NCBI GenBank assembly: GCA_012519125.1
Contig: JAAYQY010000280.1
Coordinates: 1-13,233, forward strand
DNA length: 13,233 nucleotides
Reading direction: 5' to 3'
Origin: Spirochaetales bacterium
GTDB lineage: Bacteria > Spirochaetota > Spirochaetia > Sphaerochaetales > Sphaerochaetaceae
Under the pieces are notes generated by a model. The model did not search any database. It was not told where the DNA came from and worked only from the letters and a program-made list of their open reading frames with translations. Positions 7,337 to 13,233 of this stretch are shown piece by piece; position 1 is the first letter of the stretch; the number at the start of each line of letters is the position of its first letter. The translations under genes and the position numbers were made by a program.

Positions 7337-8908
7337 ATGACATACAAGAATCTCGACCAATGCACAGCGTTTGCCAAACTCAGCCAGTGTGATCCAGTAC
7401 AGATCCAGCAGGTGCTGGATGCGAAGCGAATCAAATCCTTCCTGGTTTCTGCAGGAGGAGGGCTCGCCTATCAGTATGCTGCCATGCCAATCGGAAAGGA
7501 TCATCTGGATCTGATGCAAGAGCTCAGCGATGAGTTGGGCCTGATCGAAAAATATCATGCCGTCGTCAATGGCGAGGTGATGAACACCGGTGAAAAGCGC
7601 CTTGTGCTGCACCACCTCACCCGAGGCAAGGTCGGTAAGGATGTGGTTGCAGATGGGGAAGACAAATTCTCCTTCTACCAACAGCAGCTGGAAAAGATCA
7701 AAAGATTCTCAGATGACGTACGAAACGGAGCTATCCTCGGCTCCACCGGCAAACGCTTCAATACCGTGGTGCAGATAGGCATCGGTGGCAGCGACCTCGG
7801 CCCGAGAGCCTTGTATCTTGCCCTGAAAGGTTGGTGCGAGGAACAGCAGGTTGAAACCCTTGATGCACAGTTCATCAGCAACGTCGATCCCGACGATGCC
7901 CAGGCAGTCATCAGTCGACTTGACCTGGAGAGAACACTCTTCATCCTTGTCTCCAAGAGCGGAACAACATTGGAAACCCTCACCAACCGTGATCTGGTCT
8001 TGGAAGCCATCAAGGCTAGCAACATCAGTGGCATCGATGCTGACAAGCACATGGTAGCGGTCACCAGCAAAACCAGCCCTCTCGCTTCATCTTCCTCGAT
8101 GCTCGATGCGTTTTTCATCGACGACTACATCGGCGGCCGTTACAGCAGCACCAGTGCTGTCGGTGGGGTAATTCTCTCGCTCGCCTTCGGCTTTGAGGTC
8201 TTCAACGATTTGCTTGCAGGAGCTCACGAGGCTGATCTGCTCGCTCTCAATACGAAGGTGACAGAAAATGCCGCTCTGCTTGATGCCCTCATCGGGGTAT
8301 ATCTGCGCAATGTCCTCTCATGTCCCACCACCGCCATCCTTCCCTACTCCCAGGCACTGAGCCGGTTCCCGGCCCATTTGCAGCAGTTGGACATGGAGAG
8401 CAACGGCAAGCAGGTGAACCGAGATGGGCAGGCTCTCTCCTACCCAACCGGACCGGTAATCTTCGGCGAGCCCGGCACCAACGGCCAACACTCCTTCTAC
8501 CAGCTTCTGCACCAAGGGACGGACATCATCCCCCTGCAGTTCATCGGCTTTTCGGAGTCACAATACCTGAAAGATGTGGTTGTCGAAGACTCGACCAGCC
8601 AGACCAAGCTCAATGCGAACCTTGTTGCCCAAATCGTCGCATTCGCTCAAGGAAAAGATGACTCAAACCCGAACAAGCGCTTTCCCGGGGGCAGGCCCTC
8701 CAGCTTGCTCTTTGCCAAGCGCTTGGATGCAAGAACGCTTGGGGCACTGCTCTCTCACTATGAGAACAAGGTGATGTTCCAAGGTTTTGTCTGGAACCTG
8801 AACAGCTTCGACCAAGAAGGAGTCCAACTGGGCAAGGTCTTGGCGACCAAGGTACTCAACGGCTGTGAGGGCGATGAAGTGCTCAAAGCCTACTCCCAGC
8901 TCTTCTAG
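7337..8908 (+). CDS. pgi: Glucose-6-phosphate isomerase
   Basis: The enzyme interconverts glucose 6-phosphate and fructose 6-phosphate in glycolysis and gluconeogenesis in the cytosol. It has 523 residues, a little shorter than the 549 of the E. coli enzyme. Family motifs are intact: IGIGGSDLGPRAL (147-159), the sugar-phosphate binding SKSGTTLET (206-214), MESNGK with the catalytic Glu at 354, GEPGTNGQHSFYQ with the catalytic His at 385, and VMFQGFVWNLNSFDQEGVQLGK ending in the catalytic Lys at 500 (PGI signature 2). The start is ATG at 7337, with AGGAG (7325-7329) seven bases upstream. An in-frame ATG at 7274 would add 21 residues but translates the argR terminator, so it is rejected. A terminator follows at once, so the gene is probably monocistronic with its own promoter. 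Confidence 0.97.
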   Translation: MTYKNLDQCTAFAKLSQCDPVQIQQVLDAKRIKSFLVSAGGGLAYQYAAMPIGKDHLDLMQELSDELGLIEKYHAVVNGEVMNTGEKRLVLHHLTRGKVGKDVVADGEDKFSFYQQQLEKIKRFSDDVRNGAILGSTGKRFNTVVQIGIGGSDLGPRALYLALKGWCEEQQVETLDAQFISNVDPDDAQAVISRLDLERTLFILVSKSGTTLETLTNRDLVLEAIKASNISGIDADKHMVAVTSKTSPLASSSSMLDAFFIDDYIGGRYSSTSAVGGVILSLAFGFEVFNDLLAGAHEADLLALNTKVTENAALLDALIGVYLRNVLSCPTTAILPYSQALSRFPAHLQQLDMESNGKQVNRDGQALSYPTGPVIFGEPGTNGQHSFYQLLHQGTDIIPLQFIGFSESQYLKDVVVEDSTSQTKLNANLVAQIVAFAQGKDDSNPNKRFPGGRPSSLLFAKRLDARTLGALLSHYENKVMFQGFVWNLNSFDQEGVQLGKVLATKVLNGCEGDEVLKAYSQLF

Positions 8909-8913
8909 TGCAA

Positions 8914-8941
8914 AGGGGCCCCATTCGGGGCCTCTGCTTTT
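8914..8941 (+). terminator. pgi intrinsic terminator
   Basis: Bases 8914-8922 pair with 8927-8935 (nine pairs, one G-U) around the loop ATTC, starting six bases past the pgi stop, and TTTT at 8938-8941 follows. This is a strong, standard intrinsic terminator that separates pgi from the marR operon. Confidence 0.85.
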
Positions 8942-8967
8942 CTTCACATTTCTTCTTTGATGGGGAG

Positions 8968-8996
8968 TTGCCTTCATCGTGTATTTTCAGTATTAT
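8968..8996 (+). promoter_or_regulatory. Predicted promoter of the marR-ABC operon
   Basis: TTGCCT (8968-8973) is separated by exactly 17 bases from TATTAT (8991-8996), a near-consensus -10 box. The predicted start site, near 9003, lies inside the inverted repeat at 8998-9011, leaving a leader of about 25 bases. Confidence 0.6.
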
Positions 8997-8997
8997 C

Positions 8998-9011
8998 GTT
9001 AGCAACCTAAC
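8998..9011. promoter_or_regulatory. Candidate MarR operator
   Basis: GTTAG (8998-9002) and CTAAC (9007-9011) form a perfect inverted repeat with a four-base spacer, one base after the -10 box and over the predicted start site. MarR-family dimers bind palindromes of about this size, often in their own promoter. Binding here would block transcription of marR and the two exporter genes. Inferred from position and symmetry only. Confidence 0.5.
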
Positions 9012-9027
9012 AATTGGAAACACATAC

Positions 9028-9474
9028 ATGGATGATACACCCCGCATTGGATTGACGATAAAAACCCTCTCACACCTTCTCTCTCGGGCCCTTGCCAGAC
9101 AGCTTCGGGATGAGCAAAGCTGTGCTGCAACAGCGGTGCGCAGCCATCTTTTAGGCTATTTTGCCCACCACAACGTCCAGGAAGTACAACAGGCAGTACT
9201 GCAGCAGCATCTGGGCATCAGGCGCTCCACCATGACCAACATCTTGTCAGGGATGGAGAGTGAGGGCTTATTGAAACGGGTCGAAGATCCCCAGGACAAG
9301 CGACAGAAACGGGTGATTCTCACCGATGCTGCAAAGGCCCTCTGCAACGAGCATCTGATGCTGGTCAACTCCTTCGAGGCGACCCTCAGGAAAGCCCTTT
9401 CCGACGAGGAGCTTGAGCAGTTCTTCGCCATCACCGAGAAACTGAAAACCACTTTGGAAACCTACAGATGCTGA
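9028..9474 (+). CDS. MarR-family transcriptional regulator
   Basis: A 148-residue winged-helix regulator. The DNA-binding core runs from about residue 50 to 105. It comprises the helix LQQHLGIRRSTMTNILSGME, whose second half is the recognition helix, and the wing VEDPQDKRQKRVILTDAAKAL with the conserved D-R-R/K pattern, followed by C-terminal dimerisation helices. Family members are usually repressors released by small hydrophobic or toxic compounds. The start is ATG at 9028; only a weak GGA stands upstream, so translation may be low. Longer starts at 8908 would translate the pgi terminator and are rejected. The stop overlaps the ATG of the first ABC gene by seven bases, so the regulator and exporter are co-expressed. 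The obvious inference is that it controls the exporter in response to an exported compound. Confidence 0.92.
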   Translation: MDDTPRIGLTIKTLSHLLSRALARQLRDEQSCAATAVRSHLLGYFAHHNVQEVQQAVLQQHLGIRRSTMTNILSGMESEGLLKRVEDPQDKRQKRVILTDAAKALCNEHLMLVNSFEATLRKALSDEELEQFFAITEKLKTTLETYRC

Positions 9475-11144
9475 AACACTTACGAAAGCAAGTCGGGGAA
9501 CATAAGCGCCCCACCTTCCTTACCATCCTCTTTGTTGTGCTTGAGGTCGTCATGGATGTCACCATCCCCTTCCTCATGGCTTTTCTGCTCGATCGCGGCA
9601 TCGATGCAGGAAATCTTTCCGAAATCATAAAGTGGGGAGCTCTTTTGCTGCTCTGCGCCTCGATCGCCCTGCTCTTTGGGGTATTGGCCGGTCACTTTGC
9701 GGCAAAAGCCTCCACCGGCTTTGCCAAGAATGTCCGTAGGGGCTTGTACTATGCTGTACAAGACTTCTCCTTCGCCAACATCGACCGCTTCTCCACATCC
9801 TCATTGGTAACCAGACTCACCACCGATGTGACGAACGTCCAGCATGCTTATCAGATGCTCACCCGCATCGCAGTCAGAAGTCCGGTCATGCTGGTTTTCA
9901 GCTTCTTCATGGCCTTCACCATCAACAACACCCTCAGCCTTGTTTATCTGGTGGCCATCCCCTTGCTCGCTGTCGGGCTCTTCTTCCTCATCAGGGCTGC
10001 CTACCCCATCTTTACCCGGGTGTTCAAGACCTATGACAAGCTCAACACGGTAGTGCAGGAGAATATCCGTGCCGTAAGGGTGGTGAAATCCTTTGTGCGG
10101 GAACAGCATGAGATCAAGAAGTTCGGCTCAGTCTCACAAGAGATTTTCCAAGACTTCAGCAAGGCGGAGAAAATTGTTGCTTTCAACAGCCCCCTGATGC
10201 AGGGTACGATGTACCTTTGCATTCTCGCCATCAGCTACATCGGAGCCCGCCTGATCGTCTCCTCCTCCATGACCACCGGCCAGCTCATGAGCTTCATCAC
10301 CTACACCTCCCAGATCCTGATGAGCCTGATGATGCTTTCCATGGTCTTCGTCATGCTCACCATCAGCAAGGCCAGCGCCCAGAGGATTGAGGAAGTCCTT
10401 GGTGAAAAACTCGACCTGGTGGAGCAAGCATCACCGAAGACCGTCGTGAAGGACGGGTCGGTCAGCTTCGATCACGTCGATTTCAGCTACACCAAGACAG
10501 AGGACAAGCGCTGTCTCTTCGATGTAAACCTGAACATACCCAGCGGGTATACGGTGGGTATCCTCGGTCCTACCGGCAGTGCAAAAACATCTCTCGTCCA
10601 GCTCATTCCCCGCCTCTATGATGTGGACAACGGTTCGGTCAAGGTCGGTGGGGAAGATGTCCGTTCCTACTCCCTCGAAAGCCTGAGAAAAGAGGTGGGA
10701 ATGGTCCTGCAGAAAAATGTCCTGTTCAGCGGCACGATCGAGGAGAACCTCCGATGGGGCAATGAGGACGCAAGTGAAGAGGAGTTGAGATGGGCATGTC
10801 GCATTGCCCAGGCAGAGAGCTTCATCGAAAGCTTCCCCCTCGGGTACAAAACGTACCTTGAGCAGGATGGCTCAAATCTTTCGGGAGGACAGAAACAGCG
10901 TCTCTGCATAGCCCGGGCTCTCTTGAAAAAGCCGAAGGTACTCATCCTTGACGACTCAACCAGTGCCGTCGATACCAAAACGGATTCCAAGATCCGTGAA
11001 GGGCTCAAAAAGGAGTTGCAACAGACAACCAAGATCATCATTGCCCAACGGATAAGCTCAGTGATGGACAGCGACCTGATCATCATGCTTGACGATGGGA
11101 AGATCCAGGCGATGGGAACGCATGAAGAGCTGCTCGCCACCTGA
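9468..11144 (+). CDS. Heterodimeric ABC exporter half-transporter, degenerate-site subunit
   Basis: A 558-residue type IV ABC exporter half: a six-span membrane domain (about 15-300) followed by an ATPase domain (about 330-558). The Walker A is GPTGSAKT (367-374), with Ala where Gly is usual. The Q-loop Gln is 415 and the signature LSGGQ (471-475) is intact. The Walker B is VLILDD (491-496), with Asp496 replacing the catalytic Glu, and the switch residue is Gln527 instead of His. These changes mark the degenerate-site partner of heterodimeric exporters such as TM287/288 and BmrCD. It couples to MarR by a seven-base overlap. The reading frame stops at TGA (11142-11144) just after GTHEELLAT, but 17 more in-frame codons resembling a native tail follow. 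The product is therefore probably a slightly shortened protein. The membrane and ATPase cores are unaffected. The exported substrate is unknown. Confidence 0.93.
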   Translation: MLKHLRKQVGEHKRPTFLTILFVVLEVVMDVTIPFLMAFLLDRGIDAGNLSEIIKWGALLLLCASIALLFGVLAGHFAAKASTGFAKNVRRGLYYAVQDFSFANIDRFSTSSLVTRLTTDVTNVQHAYQMLTRIAVRSPVMLVFSFFMAFTINNTLSLVYLVAIPLLAVGLFFLIRAAYPIFTRVFKTYDKLNTVVQENIRAVRVVKSFVREQHEIKKFGSVSQEIFQDFSKAEKIVAFNSPLMQGTMYLCILAISYIGARLIVSSSMTTGQLMSFITYTSQILMSLMMLSMVFVMLTISKASAQRIEEVLGEKLDLVEQASPKTVVKDGSVSFDHVDFSYTKTEDKRCLFDVNLNIPSGYTVGILGPTGSAKTSLVQLIPRLYDVDNGSVKVGGEDVRSYSLESLRKEVGMVLQKNVLFSGTIEENLRWGNEDASEEELRWACRIAQAESFIESFPLGYKTYLEQDGSNLSGGQKQRLCIARALLKKPKVLILDDSTSAVDTKTDSKIREGLKKELQQTTKIIIAQRISSVMDSDLIIMLDDGKIQAMGTHEELLAT

Positions 11145-11198
11145 CCCCGGTACGGGCACATGTTTGAGCGACAGTTGCGCAAGGAGGAACAGGCATGA
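11145..11198 (+). pseudogene. Orphaned C-terminal codons of the first ABC gene after an in-frame TGA
   Basis: Reading on in the same frame past the TGA at 11142-11144 gives PRYGHMFERQLRKEEQA and then a TGA (11196-11198). ABC exporters of this type commonly end after the ...THEELL... segment with a Cys-Pro-x-Tyr-like stretch and a helix of the FERQ / YESQ kind, which this resembles. The second TGA overlaps the ATG of the next ABC gene as ATGA, the same coupling style used elsewhere in the window. The simplest reading is a single base change that created the first TGA, for instance from a Cys TGC or TGT codon. Confidence 0.6.
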
Positions 11199-13060
11199 AA
11201 AAAGGTACTGCAAAGAAACCCAAGCTTGACCTCTCCACCCTCAAGCGTCTCTTCTCCTACATCCTTGGACCGTACAAGGTGAGACTGCTTGTCGTCTTTG
11301 TGTGCATCCTCTTCAGTGCGCTGGCATCAGTGGCGGGATCTCTCTTTTTACGGATTCTCATCGACTCCTACATCACACCCCTGGCCTCGAAGACAGGAGC
11401 TGTCTCCTTTGCACCGCTGCTTGGAGCTCTGTTTATCATGCTGCTCATCTATGCAAGCGGTGTCATTGCAACCTATCTCTCCAACCGCCTGATGATCACC
11501 ATCGCCCAAGGAACCCTGAAGACCATTCGCGATGCGATGTTCAGCCACATGCAGAGCCTTCCGATCAAATACTTCGATACCCGATCCCATGGCGATCTGA
11601 TGAGTCTGTACACCAACGATGCGGACACCCTCAGGCAGATGGTCACCCAGTCGATACCCAACTTTCTCAGTTCCATCGTCACTGTCATTGCCATCTTCTT
11701 GGCCATGCTGACAACCAGCTGGCAGCTGACGATTGTGGTACTGGTATCGTTGACGGCAATGCTCAGCATCTCCTCCCGTGTTGCTCGAAAGAGCGGTTCC
11801 TACTTCATCGCCCAACAAAAGACGTTGGGCAAGACCAACGGCTACATCGAGGAGATGATCAACGGACAGAAGGTCATCAAGGTGTTTACCCACGAGCAGA
11901 AAGCAAAGCAGCAGTTCGACGTGCTCAATGAGGAGCTGGCCGGCGATGCCTTCAATGCACACCGCTTTGCCAACATCCTCATGCCCATCATGGGCAACAT
12001 CAGCTACATCCAGTATGTGGTGGTAGCCATCGTCGGCGGGTTCTTTGCACTCTCAGGAATCGGAGCCCTGACGTTGGGTGCCATAGCATCCTTTTTGCAG
12101 CTCAGCAGAACGATCAACATGCCGATCAACCAGATGGCCAGCCAGCTCAACTCGGTTGCGATGGCACTGGCAGGAACCAAGCGCATCTTCGCCCTGCTCG
12201 ATGAGCAGAAGGAGGTTGATGAAGGGAGTGCCACCTTGGTCAATGTCACCGAAGCGGGGCAAGAAACAGAAGAGCGTACTGAACGCTGGGCATGGAAGGA
12301 TGGAAGAACCGGCAAGCTCACCCCTCTCGAGGGGCATGTTGCCCTGCACGAGGTCGACTTCGGGTATGTTCCGGATACGTTGGTGCTCAAGAACATCTCC
12401 ATCGAAGCACAACCTGGGCAGAAAATCGCCCTCGTTGGAGCCACTGGGGCTGGCAAGACAACCATCACCAATCTCATCAACCGCTTCTATGATCTGGCTG
12501 ACGGAAAGATCCGCTATGATGGCATCAATATCAACCGGATACGGAAGGACGATCTACGGCGTTCGCTTGGGGTGGTGCTTCAAGATGTGCATCTCTTCAG
12601 TGCAACAGTACTGGAGAACATCCGCTACGGACGCCTCGATGCCACTGACGAGGAGGTATTCGAAGCTGCCAGGCTCTCGAATGCTGACACCTTCATCTCC
12701 CACCTCCCGCAAGGGTACCTGACCGATCTCAGCAGTGATGGGGCTTCACTCTCCCAGGGTCAGCGTCAGCTCATCTCCATTGCCCGTGCCCTGGTTGCAG
12801 ATCCTCCGGTTCTCATCCTCGATGAGGCAACCAGCAGCATCGACACGCACACTGAGGAAGTAGTCCAGAAAGGGATGGACGCCCTGATGGAAGGAAGAAC
12901 GGTCTTTGTGATAGCACACCGCCTCTCTACCATCAGGAATGCTGATGTGATCATGGTGCTTGAGGATGGAAGAATCATAGAACGAGGCACACACAAGGCC
13001 TTGATGGAGGAAAAGGGACAGTACTGGCGACTCTACACCGGCTCCTTCGAGCTGGAGTAA
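11195..13060 (+). CDS. Heterodimeric ABC exporter half-transporter, canonical-site subunit
   Basis: A 621-residue partner half-exporter: a basic N-terminus, a six-span membrane domain (about 28-320), then an ATPase domain (about 380-621). Between them lies an acidic/charged linker of about 40 residues (340-380). The Walker A GATGAGKT (415-422), Q463, Walker B VLILDE with catalytic Glu544, D-loop SSID (547-550) and switch His575 are all canonical. The signature is LSQGQ (519-523) rather than LSGGQ. In the heterodimer this subunit's Walker motifs join the intact LSGGQ of the first subunit to make the working site, and its altered signature faces the degenerate site. AAGGAGG (11181-11187) is seven bases before the ATG. 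It is the last gene of the marR operon. No terminator was seen after it; a convergent gene overlaps its end. Confidence 0.95.
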   Translation: MKKGTAKKPKLDLSTLKRLFSYILGPYKVRLLVVFVCILFSALASVAGSLFLRILIDSYITPLASKTGAVSFAPLLGALFIMLLIYASGVIATYLSNRLMITIAQGTLKTIRDAMFSHMQSLPIKYFDTRSHGDLMSLYTNDADTLRQMVTQSIPNFLSSIVTVIAIFLAMLTTSWQLTIVVLVSLTAMLSISSRVARKSGSYFIAQQKTLGKTNGYIEEMINGQKVIKVFTHEQKAKQQFDVLNEELAGDAFNAHRFANILMPIMGNISYIQYVVVAIVGGFFALSGIGALTLGAIASFLQLSRTINMPINQMASQLNSVAMALAGTKRIFALLDEQKEVDEGSATLVNVTEAGQETEERTERWAWKDGRTGKLTPLEGHVALHEVDFGYVPDTLVLKNISIEAQPGQKIALVGATGAGKTTITNLINRFYDLADGKIRYDGININRIRKDDLRRSLGVVLQDVHLFSATVLENIRYGRLDATDEEVFEAARLSNADTFISHLPQGYLTDLSSDGASLSQGQRQLISIARALVADPPVLILDEATSSIDTHTEEVVQKGMDALMEGRTVFVIAHRLSTIRNADVIMVLEDGRIIERGTHKALMEEKGQYWRLYTGSFELE

Positions 13061-13233
13061 GTGACCAGTACGATGCCCAGGACAACCACGGGAAGGGCGA
13101 TCAGATACTGCAGGCGCAGAATCGATTCGCCCAGAACCAAGGCACTGAGCAGGGTCCCCACCACGGGAATCAGGAAGTTGAATACCGTGATCGAGCTGAC
13201 CTTGTTGTGCTTCAGCAGTGCAGTCCAGAGGGT
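13033..13233 (-). CDS. EamA/DMT-type transporter, C-terminal part (cut by window edge)
   Basis: Sixty-six codons are open from the right edge to a TAG at 13033-13035. The translation has two clear hydrophobic spans, about residues 16-35 and 43-59. They are separated by the short LGE motif that is typical just before the last helix of EamA (DMT superfamily) permeases; it reads LSALVLGESI here. The upstream WTALLKHNKVSSIT stretch also fits the region before the ninth helix. Such proteins move small metabolites or amino acids across the inner membrane. The gene is convergent with the second ABC gene and overlaps its last 28 bases. The start lies outside the window. Confidence 0.8.
   Translation of the reverse strand, partial: TLWTALLKHNKVSSITVFNFLIPVVGTLLSALVLGESILRLQYLIALPVVVLGIVLVTYSSSKEPV

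Noticed and set aside
7115..7681. 188-codon minus-strand frame across the argR-pgi junction
   Set aside because: It is antisense to two well-identified genes and their terminator and promoter, and shows no known motif.
8908..9027. Longer start for the MarR gene
   Set aside because: It would translate the pgi terminator, the promoter and the operator; the MarR fold begins near the ATG at 9028.
11142..11156. TGA as a selenocysteine codon in the ABC exporter gene
   Set aside because: The position is a non-redox C-terminal tail and the hairpin after it is only four pairs, too weak for a bacterial SECIS. A nonsense change is far simpler.

Overview
The window is a chromosomal segment of a bacterium that most resembles a free-living or host-associated spirochaete, with Sphaerochaeta-like the best guess. 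This is inferred from the overall flavour of the GroEL, ArgR and phosphoglucose isomerase proteins, the moderately high GC, and a groEL that stands without groES beside it. No RNA genes, CRISPR arrays, insertion sequences or phage genes were seen. Coding density is high; the longest stretch without a gene is about 270 bases (3395-3662).

Left part (1-3470, minus strand): groEL with its own terminator and promoter. Upstream of it, and read in the same direction, is a two-gene operon overlapping by ATGA. It encodes a phytol/dolichol-kinase-like membrane protein (VTE5 type) followed by a DUF92 membrane protein (VTE6 type). Together these look like a two-step isoprenoid alcohol phosphorylation module.

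Middle (3478-6633): a divergent, monocistronic gene for a single-RRM RNA-binding protein reads rightward behind a perfect TTGACA -35 box and a roughly 150-base structured leader. It shares a bidirectional terminator with a convergent leftward operon lemA - DUF2207 membrane protein - DUF1653 small protein, whose genes all overlap end to start.

Right-middle (6721-8941, plus strand): argR, with a candidate ARG box over its own promoter, then pgi (glucose-6-phosphate isomerase). Between them a terminator hairpin carries a good -10 box in its loop.

Right part (8968-13233): a MarR-family regulator gene with an inverted-repeat operator sitting on its own start site, followed by two overlapping or closely spaced ABC exporter half-transporter genes. 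The two half-transporters form a classic heterodimeric exporter with one degenerate ATP site. All the degenerate motifs fall on the same composite site. The first half-transporter ends at an in-frame TGA, followed by 17 further sense codons that look like its original C-terminus and that end by overlapping the ATG of the second gene. At the right edge a convergent partial gene encodes the C-terminal end of an EamA/DMT-type membrane transporter. Its end overlaps the second ABC gene by 28 bases.

Most genes are recognisable housekeeping or widespread families. The points most worth checking are the in-frame TGA in the exporter gene, the VTE5/VTE6-like gene pair in a non-photosynthetic setting, the long RRM leader, the MarR operator, and the promoter nested in a terminator.
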